Below, piece by piece: positions 50,708 through 59,019 of a stretch of 64,000 nt of DNA. Location of the stretch: NCBI GenBank assembly GCA_018268395.1, contig JAFDWQ010000009.1:310001-374000 (forward strand). The letters run 5' to 3'. The DNA is from Armatimonadota bacterium (GTDB lineage Bacteria; Armatimonadota; Fimbriimonadia; Fimbriimonadales; Fimbriimonadaceae). The notes under the pieces are model-generated. The model saw only the letters and a program-made list of their open reading frames with translations. It was not told the origin of the DNA and made no database searches. Positions within the stretch are counted from its first letter, which is position 1. Each line of letters starts with the position of its first letter. The translations under genes and the position numbers were made by a program.

Positions 50708-52363
50708 TCAGACGACGGTCTTGCGGACGAACGTGTCACCGGATTCCGTGCGGACGGTCTTCACGTTGACGACGGTCTCCGGTTCGAAGTCGAGCAGTTT
50801 GAGCCAATCTTCGACCGCGTCCGACTTCGGGAAAATCTCGTTCTCCCGGTATTCAGCGGCCACGGCTTCGTGCAGGTCCTCTTCTCGGAGACCGGTCTGG
50901 TCGTCCGCACCCTCGGCGGAAACCGCCCTTCGGATCGCGGCGTCTTTAGCCCGGTCGACGATGGACTTTAACAGGGCTCCGCTGACCATGTCACGCCAAT
51001 GGAGCGTCTTCGTCGTCCCGTTCCTCATTTGAACGCGCATGAACTCGGTGTCTCTGTCCGAACGCCATAGGAAAGCAAGGGTCGACTCGATCAGGGCCAG
51101 ACGGGCGCATTCCGGTTCGACGTGCTCTTTGACGAGTGCAGGTTCGAGGGGGAGCCTGTCGTGCAGGTAGATGCCCAGGATGTCGCGCGACGCCTCTTTG
51201 TCGGGCCGATTGACCTTCACCTTACGGTCGATCCTCTCAGGCCTCAGGATCGCCGGGTCGATGTAGTCCGGGCGGTTCGACGTCAGGATCAAGACGACGT
51301 TGTCGGCCCCGACCATGCCGTCCATCTCGGCGCAGAACTGTGGCACGACGGTGTTGCTGATGTTCAGCCACCGGCCGCTGGACCGCGTGCGCAGGATCGA
51401 TTCCGCCTCGTCGATGAAGAGCACGACGAGCCGGCCGTCTTTCGCCTGCTCACGGGCTGACGCAAAGATCTCGCGGACCATCCGTTCTGTCTCGCCCAGC
51501 CACATGTTGAGGACTTTAGGGCCGCTGATATGGAGGAAACACTCCTTGACCTCTTGTCCCGACCGTTCGGAGTACTCCTTGGCCAAGTTGTGGGCGACGG
51601 CCTTCCCGAGCAACGTCTTGCCGCAACCCGGAGGCCCGTAGAGAAGGATGCCTTTGATCGGCTTCTTGTCGAACTTCCTGTACAGGTCGGGATAGAGCAA
51701 CGGATGTTCGATCGTTTCGCGGATCAGCGCGATGGCTTCGTCCTGCCCGCCGACTTGGTCCCACGCGATCGGAGGCACCTCCTCCATGAAGTACTCGCGG
51801 GTCTCTTGGTGGGCGAAATGCTCGACGGCGACGCGACCCGAACTGTCGGTCCGGACCTCGTCGCCTGGCTTGATCTTCGCTTCCTTCAGGCCTTCGCTGC
51901 GGAACAGCAGCCGCCCTTGCTGGTTTTGAGGATCGGTTCCGACCCGGATGCGACCGTCGTCCAAGGCCTCGGCGACCTTCGTGACATGGCCCGTCTCGCC
52001 AGCGGGCAGGACTCCCGTCACGGCATAGGCGTCGTTCAGGCGCACCCGCACCCCGGTCTGGAGTTCTCTGCGGTCGATCTTAGGATCGACGTTGGCGACG
52101 TACTCGGTGTCTCCCAAGACGACGAGCGCGAAGGCGTCGTCGACGGTCTTCAGGAACACGCCGATCTTGTTGGCGGGCGCCGTCAACTTTTCGTAGGCCT
52201 CTTCAAAAGCTTTTAGGGCTTCTTCTGCTTCCGCATGAGCGTGGGCGTCGGTCTCTAAGGTGCGACGAAGCTCGGCTAAGTAGGCATGGGCCTTCGCCTC
52301 CTCCTTGGGAACTGATGTTTCCAGGCGTCCGAGAAGTTCAAGGGCCGCCGATGCTGGAGTCAT
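50708..52363 (-). CDS. mpa: Proteasome-associated AAA+ ATPase (Mpa/ARC)
   Basis: This 551-aa hexameric unfoldase recognises pupylated substrates and feeds them to the 20S proteasome. Residues 1 to about 65 are a predicted coiled coil that in Mpa binds Pup. An interdomain OB-like region (about 70-195) follows, then the AAA domain with Walker A GPPGCGKT (243-250) and Walker B LFIDEAES (about 315-322), and SNRPDYIDPAILRPERIDRK as sensor/arginine-finger region. The protein ends TFVRKTVV rather than the Gly-Gln-Tyr-Leu tail that docks actinobacterial Mpa into the proteasome. The gene is ~33 kb from prcB, UBact and dop. The shared system is inferred from family and coiled coil, not proximity. Confidence 0.9.
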   Translation of the reverse strand: MTPASAALELLGRLETSVPKEEAKAHAYLAELRRTLETDAHAHAEAEEALKAFEEAYEKLTAPANKIGVFLKTVDDAFALVVLGDTEYVANVDPKIDRRELQTGVRVRLNDAYAVTGVLPAGETGHVTKVAEALDDGRIRVGTDPQNQQGRLLFRSEGLKEAKIKPGDEVRTDSSGRVAVEHFAHQETREYFMEEVPPIAWDQVGGQDEAIALIRETIEHPLLYPDLYRKFDKKPIKGILLYGPPGCGKTLLGKAVAHNLAKEYSERSGQEVKECFLHISGPKVLNMWLGETERMVREIFASAREQAKDGRLVVLFIDEAESILRTRSSGRWLNISNTVVPQFCAEMDGMVGADNVVLILTSNRPDYIDPAILRPERIDRKVKVNRPDKEASRDILGIYLHDRLPLEPALVKEHVEPECARLALIESTLAFLWRSDRDTEFMRVQMRNGTTKTLHWRDMVSGALLKSIVDRAKDAAIRRAVSAEGADDQTGLREEDLHEAVAAEYRENEIFPKSDAVEDWLKLLDFEPETVVNVKTVRTESGDTFVRKTVV

Positions 52364-52401
52364 AGATTCATTCTACGGCGAAACGACCGAGAACGATGGA
52401 C

Positions 52402-53634
52402 TTACATCAGACCCGAGCGGACAAGGTCCTGAGCACCTTTGAGGAGGCAGTCGGTCAACGCGTCGCCCAGGGCCGAGTAGACGCCGTCCGGAGACGACGC
52501 GCTGGACCGGACCTTGACGGAGCCTTGCCTCATCGAGACCACGGCGTCGACGATGGCGACCGGCCGCCCGTCCCACCGACGGTAGACCACGGCGTCTTCC
52601 AACTCGGCCTGGATCTCAGGCCGGATCTTGTTCAGCGCCCGGGACACGGCACGGGCCGCTAGCCCCAACAGGTCGTCGCTATCTCCCGTGACGGCCGCCA
52701 TCGCGCTCGTCCCGCTCAGAGAGACCGAAGCCATCGCGGTGCACGTGCCGTTGTCCCGTTCGACCTCGACGATGCACGTCCGTTCGACGGGTTGCCCCGT
52801 CTCGGGACGTCCTGAAGGCGAGGAACGGAGGGGCTTGTTCGCCATGCAGTCCCGGCTGGCCAGGTTGATCAGGTTGTCGACGGTCGACGCGTAATGGATC
52901 CGCTCTCTTTCCCGCGTCCGCTTTCCACCGGAGACGCCGACGCTGTAGGTCACGTCTTCGGCCACCCCTTCGACCCGCAAGGAACCCGTCAGATCGTGGG
53001 TCACGCTGGCCTCGACCTCGATCCGGGGCCGTACGGACCCCAGGACGAACTCGTCACCACCGTACCGGACGAGGATGTCACGGTCCGAGTCGGCGATGCG
53101 TGTGAGCGACTGGGCCATCGCCTTGATGATGCGGTCGCCCACGATGTGCCCGTGCCGCTTGTTGTAGGCGCCGAACCCGTCAAGGTCGAAGAACACGAGC
53201 GTGATCTCTTTCCCGGCATCGAGCGCGTCCGAGCCCCAATCGCGTAAGCGGTCGCTCCAGGAAAGGCCCGTCATGGGGTCCCACGAACGTCCGAGTTCGA
53301 CGAGCAGTTGTGTCGCGGTCAGGAGACCGACGAAATCGTCGCCCCTCATGACCGGGACGAAGTCAAGGCCGTTTTCCACGAAAAGCCGCGCTGCGTACCG
53401 CACCGGGCTCGATTCGGGCATGTCGAGGACGAGGGTGGCGATGATGTCCCGCACGGGAGCGTCCGGTGCGGACAGGAGGGCCCTCTCCCTCGTGACGACT
53501 CCTCGGAAAGCGCCGTCGTCGATCACGGGCATGACCCGGACGCCGTGCTCGTTCATCAAGCGGACGGCCAAGGAGACCGTCGCCAGCGAGGAGACGGATT
53601 CCTTGATCAGCGCGAGATCGCCGATAGTCCTCAT
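52402..53634 (-). CDS. CBS-pair plus GGDEF protein (probable diguanylate cyclase)
   Basis: This 410-aa cytoplasmic signalling protein has an N-terminal CBS pair at about residues 8-120 (SLAVRLMNEHGVRVMPVI, YAARLFVENGLDFVPVM), which usually binds adenine nucleotides. A GGDEF domain follows (TLVFFDLDGFGAYNKRHGHI, LVRYGGDEFVLGS), with an intact GGDEF that fits c-di-GMP synthesis. A ~150-residue C-terminal extension (VERTCIVEVERDNGTCTAMA to DLVRSGLM) is not part of either domain, and I do not recognise it. The longer frame to 53754 is not needed. It lies 88 bp downstream of the DnaA-like gene on the same strand and may share its transcript. Confidence 0.85.
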   Translation of the reverse strand: MRTIGDLALIKESVSSLATVSLAVRLMNEHGVRVMPVIDDGAFRGVVTRERALLSAPDAPVRDIIATLVLDMPESSPVRYAARLFVENGLDFVPVMRGDDFVGLLTATQLLVELGRSWDPMTGLSWSDRLRDWGSDALDAGKEITLVFFDLDGFGAYNKRHGHIVGDRIIKAMAQSLTRIADSDRDILVRYGGDEFVLGSVRPRIEVEASVTHDLTGSLRVEGVAEDVTYSVGVSGGKRTRERERIHYASTVDNLINLASRDCMANKPLRSSPSGRPETGQPVERTCIVEVERDNGTCTAMASVSLSGTSAMAAVTGDSDDLLGLAARAVSRALNKIRPEIQAELEDAVVYRRWDGRPVAIVDAVVSMRQGSVKVRSSASSPDGVYSALGDALTDCLLKGAQDLVRSGLM

Positions 53635-53722
53635 GATGATCGTCGTCAGGGGCCGCCACGAGCTCCTTGCCCCTTGGGCCTCTGACGAACGATCTTCTGC
53701 AACTACCTCGCCAAGTACGGCC

Positions 53723-54706
53723 TTAGTCCTCCTCAAAGCCCAGAAGTACCGCACTTCTACAGGCGTCGACGAGGCGTGCCGCCTCAGGCTCGGAGAGCCG
53801 CCGTCTGACCATCAGGGCCTGGCCGTAGACCGTGCTCGGCGACACTCCCATGAACGCCGCGACCTCTCCTTCGCTCAAACCCATATCGTCCAACATCAAG
53901 AAGCAAGCGACTTCGCTTGCATTGAAGACGGTCGTCACCGGGCCTATCGTCCGAACGACCGCTTCAAAAACATGGTCACGAGGGTCCCATCCTTCGTGCC
54001 CCATCAAGTATGGACTCAGGACGCCACAAGCAGGGATGACGTCCTCAGGCCGGCTCCAGTCAGAGCGGTCGAGCCTGAGGCGTTGAAGAGCGCCTGCGAT
54101 CGACCGACCGTTACCGTGGAGGTGCCTCGCGATGAGCTTGACCGTCGTCCAAGACAGTTGCAGGCCGACCCTCTGGGCGATCTGGATGACGACCTGTGCC
54201 CGGTCTCCGACGCCGGGTTCACGGAGTTGGGACATGACCCAGGCTCCCGGACACGGCAGCATCGCGCTCAACTGGCTGGACCCGCCCACCATGCTACAAG
54301 CGAGCAACGTGGGCTTGCCCGTGCGGAGCCGGAACTCGACGAGCTGCTTAAAGTGGTGCCTAGAACGCGGATGGGACAAGACGTCTTGGATGTCGTCCAA
54401 GATGATCGGGCCTTGGTCGGGGCCGCGCTTGGCCTGTTTCAGCCAAGCGAAGGCGGACTGGACGGGGACGCCCATGGTCTCGCTCACGGCGATCAAAAGG
54501 TGGGACTTGCCCCAACCGGACGGGCCGTATACGGCGACGAACGGTTCGGTCCCGCCGGCAAAACGCATGCCGGCCTCGATCGATTCGATGTTCGAGGAGA
54601 GGGTCGTCAGGGAGTGCAGACTGGCCGCCGTCCGCCCTGAGACGGCTTCCGACAAACGAGGACGCTTGTCGACCGGTCGTGAATGCTCCAGCAAAGATTG
54701 CAGCAT
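53723..54706 (-). CDS. DnaA-like AAA+ ATPase with C-terminal helix-turn-helix
   Basis: This 327-aa protein has a DnaA-like AAA+ core: Walker A YGPSGWGKSHLLIAVSE and Walker B ILDDIQDVL. It ends in a helix-turn-helix of the sigma-region-4 or LuxR type (LSEGEVAAFMGVSPSTVYGQ, RRRLSEPEAARL) instead of DnaA domain IV with its DHTTV-type signature. It is therefore a DnaA/Hda paralogue rather than the main replication initiator. A regulator of replication or transcription is possible. It stands with the CBS-GGDEF gene downstream. The 214-bp region upstream has an AT-rich patch and one TTTTCCACA (54912-54920) near the end of the cytochrome gene. Confidence 0.75.
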   Translation of the reverse strand: MLQSLLEHSRPVDKRPRLSEAVSGRTAASLHSLTTLSSNIESIEAGMRFAGGTEPFVAVYGPSGWGKSHLLIAVSETMGVPVQSAFAWLKQAKRGPDQGPIILDDIQDVLSHPRSRHHFKQLVEFRLRTGKPTLLACSMVGGSSQLSAMLPCPGAWVMSQLREPGVGDRAQVVIQIAQRVGLQLSWTTVKLIARHLHGNGRSIAGALQRLRLDRSDWSRPEDVIPACGVLSPYLMGHEGWDPRDHVFEAVVRTIGPVTTVFNASEVACFLMLDDMGLSEGEVAAFMGVSPSTVYGQALMVRRRLSEPEAARLVDACRSAVLLGFEED

Positions 54707-54920
54707 GGCTATCGCTCGAAGTCCGGTCGGCCCCCCGCGCCGCCGGCTCCTGCCGTTAGCATTCTCCTAGGAGTCGGAGCCCGCGGTCAAGGCCCAGAGA
54801 GTCCCGCCGCAGTGGAGAGTTGGTGCTCAAGCCTTGTACATATCCCCGTGAATTCGCTGATAATGATGAACTTCGCGTTAAAGGACTGGACTTTCAGCGG
54901 CTTTCCGCAAGTTTTCCACA

Positions 54921-56180
54921 CTAGTGCCTGATCTGGGGCCAGTAGGTGTCGAATTCGAACTTAGGGCTATGGTCGCCGACATGGCAGCCTTGGCAGGACT
55001 TTGGCCCGACCGTCCCCATCTTCGCGCCGCCAGGATCCTTGGCGTGGGCCGCCCCTGGTCCATGACACGACTCGCAACCGACGTCCGCCAGGCGCGGCGT
55101 CGTCGCGCGGTCCATGAAACCCTTTGTCGATCCCAGCCCCACGACGTGACAGTGCACGCAGTCCGGATCCCGGTCGTGATGGACGTCTTCGAGGGTTTTC
55201 AGGGCCTTCGCATGTCCGGACGCCTTCCAAACCTTCATCGCGTCGCTGTGGCAGTCGCCGCACGCTTCGCTGCCGGCAAAGTCTGGACCGTCGGCACGGG
55301 GGATCCGCTCGAGCAGCTTCTCCTCGGTCACGCGGTCAAGGTATCGAAGGTTGGCCCGTGCCGCGTCGTCATCGTCTTTGAACTCGGGGCCTAGCAACAA
55401 GACTCTGTAGTCGCGGAACGATCGGCCGTCCCAGGACACGGACACGAGCACCCGCCCCTTTTCCCCCGGCGTCAACAAGACCGTCGAGCCTTCGGTTTCA
55501 GCTTTAGCGCTCGGCGGCGACGACCCTTGGTAGACGATGGCGGCCAAGCCGGGCCGCGACTTGGCGACAGCCCTCGCCATGTCTTCGTCCCCGGCGAAAA
55601 GCAAGACAGGGGCAAGCCCCTTGGCCTGAGCTTCGGAAAGCAGCTCGGAGACCGCCTTGTCCGGATCGACCTTCGATTCGCCGAGCTTCGCAGCCAGGGC
55701 GTCCGGATTCGTCTCGACGGCACCGATCAGAAAGGGTCCCGACTCTATGAACCGCCGGTATTCGAACGTCGGGGATTCGGCGATCGACGACGTGACCAGT
55801 GCGTTTCCCGAGAGCCTGTCGATCGAACCGAGCTGTCCGAGACCAAGGCGGGCTTCCCGACCTGTCAGGTGGACAGCGTCGGCCCCGGCCAGCTTAAAGG
55901 TTTCGGCCAAGGTTTCGGCCTTCAGTTCGTCTTGGCGTTCGACGGCGTCGACCAGCCCGCCGTTGACGACGACGACGGTCTCGCCCTGCTCCCTTAGGGC
56001 CTTGACGGCGGACGCCCAACGGGCGACCCCTCCGGCCATCGGTTTTGTACAGCCACAAGGGGCCAGATATCCGAAAAGGTCTCCGGCGACGACCAAGGTC
56101 GTCCCCTGACTCTCCGGGGACTTCGCGAACATCCCGAAAGCCAGGCTGCAGACGCCTGCGGCCAGGACGAGCAGCTTCAT
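54921..56180 (-). CDS. Multiheme cytochrome with UshA-like N-terminal domain
   Basis: This 419-aa exported protein has a signal peptide (MKLLVLAAGVCSLAFGMFA). The N-terminal ~280 residues resemble 5'-nucleotidase (UshA-like) proteins carrying the YLAPCGCTKPMAGGVARWAS motif. Four C-x-x-C-H heme motifs follow in the C-terminal part: CGDCH, CVHCH, CESCH and CQGCH. The heme region resembles cytochrome c554-type proteins. Such fusions are common in Planctomycetes and relatives and are assumed to carry electrons in the periplasm. It overlaps the DUF1573 gene by 4 bp (ATGA), so the two are coupled. The electron donor and acceptor cannot be read here. Confidence 0.85.
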   Translation of the reverse strand: MKLLVLAAGVCSLAFGMFAKSPESQGTTLVVAGDLFGYLAPCGCTKPMAGGVARWASAVKALREQGETVVVVNGGLVDAVERQDELKAETLAETFKLAGADAVHLTGREARLGLGQLGSIDRLSGNALVTSSIAESPTFEYRRFIESGPFLIGAVETNPDALAAKLGESKVDPDKAVSELLSEAQAKGLAPVLLFAGDEDMARAVAKSRPGLAAIVYQGSSPPSAKAETEGSTVLLTPGEKGRVLVSVSWDGRSFRDYRVLLLGPEFKDDDDAARANLRYLDRVTEEKLLERIPRADGPDFAGSEACGDCHSDAMKVWKASGHAKALKTLEDVHHDRDPDCVHCHVVGLGSTKGFMDRATTPRLADVGCESCHGPGAAHAKDPGGAKMGTVGPKSCQGCHVGDHSPKFEFDTYWPQIRH

Positions 56181-57790
56181 TTGAAGACGGCCCGGACCGG
56201 TACGACGAGCACAGGTTGTTTGGGATCGTCGGTCTTAAGGGTCACGTTCCCGGTCAACTCTCCGAACGGCGCCTTCTCGGACAGCAGGACGGTCACCTTG
56301 TAGCCGCCGCCCCGTCCGATGTCGTAGGACGCCGAAATGAACTCGTTGTCGGACGAAACCGACGTGATCTTGAACGGCTTGCCCGGCCTGTTCACCACGA
56401 AGTAAGCCGCATAGTCCTTCTTCGGGATCTCACCGAAGTAGATCCGCTCGGGCTCGACAAGGATGCCCCATTGGACGGAGAAGGTCGCGATGAGAGACGG
56501 GTTCTCCGGCGAATCGGTCTCGACGACGACGCCGGCCGGGATCCTGCCTTTCTGTTGGGTCGGGCTCAGGAGGAACGAAATCTTGTACCCCTTTCGAGGC
56601 AGGGCGTCCTCGCCCTTCATCGGGTCGGCCATGACGCCTTCCCACGGGGCGAACTCGGCGGCGCCCGGGATGCCGGTCACTTTGACCGACTTGACCTTGA
56701 ACGGTTTGGACGGGTTGATCGCGAGGAAGACGTCTTGCTTGGACCCGACGTCGTCCATCACGATGAAGTTGCCGCCGGCCGGCGAGATGAACTGGTACGC
56801 CGGGACGAACCGGGACACGATCGGAATCCGACGGTTGGGCGTATCGGGATCGTTCGTGAACACTTCAAAGGCCTTGTTGAACGCACCGGGGAACAGCGAC
56901 GTGTCGACGTCGACGTAGATCACGCCCACTTGGCCCGGCATGACCTTGGGCGGGCACGTCAAGTGGATGCACCCGCACTCAGGGACGGCCTTCAGAAGCA
57001 ACGGGCTGTTGCCCCGGTTCGACACCTCGACCGTGAACTGGAGCGGGTCTCCGGCGTTCATGTCGGCGTGCTTCAAGACCGTCGGGCTGATCATGGCCGT
57101 CGGCTTCGTGGCCTTTAACTTGACTTTGTTCTTGGCCGCGTCCCGAAGGGTGTCGGCAAAGGCGAGAAGCTCTTCGGCCAGTCTGCCGTCGTTCAGGTTG
57201 CCGTGAAGACGGGCGTCGGCCAGAGTGTCGATCCGGCCCATATAGCCTGCGACCCGAGGGTTCCGAGCCAGGCCCAGGTAGGCGCCGATCGCGTAGCCGA
57301 CCTCGTTCTGCACCTGACGTGGCCCGATCGCCACAGGCGGCGTGTCGCGTTTCAGGGCGATCACGGCTTCGATGCGGGGCTCGCTCTCCGAATCGGAGGT
57401 GAAAAAGGCGGCTCCGGCGGGAAAGACCCCGTCAGGCGGGGGCGGGAGCGTCTCTTTGAACCCGACCTTGACCTCGCCCTTGTCCGAGATCCGGACTTGA
57501 AGGCCTTTGACGAACTTGCCCCAGTCCTGAATGGCTTCGTTGCAGGCCGTCAGGTACACCGACTTCATCCGGGCCGGGATCGCGTTCGAGTCCCAGTGCA
57601 ACGTGAACTGTCGCTTCGGCAGACGGTCGGCGAGCTTCGCGGCTTCGGCGAACTTGCCCTGTTCGAGCAAGGTCTCGACCTTATAAGCGGTCGCCTGGAA
57701 CTCGCCCGAACTCCCAAGGGGCAGACCGGGAGCGGCGTCTTGCGCCCCCGTTCGGGCGATCAAGAGTCCTGCAAGGAAGAGAGTGCTCAT
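56177..57790 (-). CDS. DUF1573-domain exported protein
   Basis: This 537-aa protein has a signal peptide (MSTLFLAGLLIARTGAQ). An N-terminal domain of about residues 30-220 contains QVQNEVGYAIGAYLGLA, which resembles the zinc-site helix of matrixin-type proteases but with Asn-Glu-x-x-Tyr in place of His-Glu-x-x-His, so it is probably inactive. The C-terminal half has DUF1573-like Ig domains with VPECGCIHLTCPP and VSNRGNSPLLLKAV. These are periplasmic Ig-like domains. It is upstream of and overlapping the multiheme cytochrome gene, and likely works with it. The exact role is unknown. Confidence 0.8.
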   Translation of the reverse strand: MSTLFLAGLLIARTGAQDAAPGLPLGSSGEFQATAYKVETLLEQGKFAEAAKLADRLPKRQFTLHWDSNAIPARMKSVYLTACNEAIQDWGKFVKGLQVRISDKGEVKVGFKETLPPPPDGVFPAGAAFFTSDSESEPRIEAVIALKRDTPPVAIGPRQVQNEVGYAIGAYLGLARNPRVAGYMGRIDTLADARLHGNLNDGRLAEELLAFADTLRDAAKNKVKLKATKPTAMISPTVLKHADMNAGDPLQFTVEVSNRGNSPLLLKAVPECGCIHLTCPPKVMPGQVGVIYVDVDTSLFPGAFNKAFEVFTNDPDTPNRRIPIVSRFVPAYQFISPAGGNFIVMDDVGSKQDVFLAINPSKPFKVKSVKVTGIPGAAEFAPWEGVMADPMKGEDALPRKGYKISFLLSPTQQKGRIPAGVVVETDSPENPSLIATFSVQWGILVEPERIYFGEIPKKDYAAYFVVNRPGKPFKITSVSSDNEFISASYDIGRGGGYKVTVLLSEKAPFGELTGNVTLKTDDPKQPVLVVPVRAVFK

Positions 57791-57827
57791 ATGTGGTCCT
57801 GGATTAGACGGGCCGACGGGGCCCCGA

Positions 57828-58944
57828 TTACTCGATAAAGGTGTCGCCTGAGGGCGGTCGTCTCAGGAAGGCGTCCATGAAACCCGTCAGATCACCGTCC
57901 AACACGGCCGTGGTGTTCCCGGTTTCATGACCTGTCCGATGGTCCTTCACCATAGTATAAGGTTGAAGGACGTAACTCCGGATCTGCCTGCCCCATTCGG
58001 CAGGACCTGTGTCCCCGCGGATCGCGGCCATCTTGGCCGAGTCGGCGTCACGTTGGATCTCGGCCAAGCGGGCGGCCAGGATCTTCATGGCGCTCGCGCG
58101 GTTCTTGTGCTGGCTCCGCTCGTTCTGGCAGAAGGCCACGAGGCCTGTCGGCACGTGCGTGATCCGGACGGCGCTTTCGGTCTTGTTGACATGCTGACCG
58201 CCCGCACCCCCGGCCCGGAGGGTCTCGACCTTCAGGTCGTCGGGGTCGATGTCGACTTCCGAATCCTCGATTTCAGGCAAGGCCTCGACCTTGCAGAACG
58301 ACGTGTGACGACGGTTCGCGGCGTCGAACGGCGAGATCCGGACGAGTCGGTGGACGCCGTGCTCGCTCTTGAGGTAGCCGTAAGCGTTAGGCCCGGAGAC
58401 TTCGAAGCTGACGTTCCGGAACCCGGTGACGTCGCCCGGAGTCTCGCTCAGCATTTCGACTTTGTAGCCTCGCTCCTCGCCCCAACGGGTGTACATCCGG
58501 AAAAGCATCGAAGCCCAGTCACAGGCCTCGCTTCCCCCTGCGCCCGCGCTGATCTCGACGAGCGCGTTGCGGTCGTCGTGCTCTCCACTGAGTAAGGTCT
58601 CTAGCTCGTACTTATCCAGATCCTTGAGAAACTGGACCGTGTTCCGGTCGGCTTCCTTCTCGAGGTCGACGTCCGGGTCTTCCGCCAGCATCTCGTAGAA
58701 CTCGACGATGTCCGATCGGCGCTTCTCGAGTTCGAGCATCGGGTTGGCGCGACCCCGCAGCCGCGACAGCTGGCGTAGGGCCGCTTGTGCGGATTTCGGA
58801 TCGTTCCAAAACTCGGGTGAAGACGACTCTTCTTCGAGCTTCGCTATCGTGCGCTGTAAGCCGGGGACGTCAAAGATGCCCCCTGATAGCGTCCAGTCTC
58901 TCGCGAGCACCGGACAGCGCTTCATGCTGCTCTGGGGTCAACAT
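57828..58944 (-). CDS. prfB: Peptide chain release factor 2, with programmed +1 frameshift
   Basis: RF2 ends translation at UGA and UAA. The first 24 codons run from an ATG at 58944 ([20 protein letters not shown], then RGHL) to a TGA at 58870-58872. Shifting +1 at CTT-TGA-C joins this to the long frame starting [20 protein letters not shown] and gives a 371-aa protein. The GGQ motif is in [17 protein letters not shown] and the stop-codon-reading part near SSPEFW and further. The 24-codon lead matches the RF2 N terminus (ALxxLRGxL). A frame starting at the ATG at 58925 would avoid the shift but gives [12 protein letters not shown], which does not match the family. The site is described separately. 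Confidence 0.95.
58869..58884 (-). promoter_or_regulatory. prfB programmed +1 frameshift site
   Basis: On the minus strand the bases are AGGGGG-CAT-CTT-TGA-C. This is the same layout as E. coli prfB (AGGGGG-TAT-CTT-TGA-C): an internal Shine-Dalgarno-like AGGGGG three bases before the slip codon CTT and an in-frame UGA. Low RF2 slows UGA decoding and favours the shift, which is autoregulation. This is known for the family and is inferred here from the sequence. Confidence 0.95.
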
Positions 58945-59019
58945 GCGGCGAGGTATACCAGCCGCTGGCGTCCGGTATGAGCCGCATGGCGCGGGCCGGA
59001 CGTCTAGGACAGGAAAGCC

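Noticed and set aside
54912-54920. TTTTCCACA as a DnaA box and replication origin
   Set aside because: A single copy one mismatch from consensus, beside a DnaA paralogue; no cluster of boxes and no dnaN nearby.
58870-58925. Unshifted RF2 frame starting at the ATG at 58925
   Set aside because: It gives an N terminus unlike RF2, and the frame-0 lead plus AGGGGG-CAT-CTT-TGA-C matches the family exactly.
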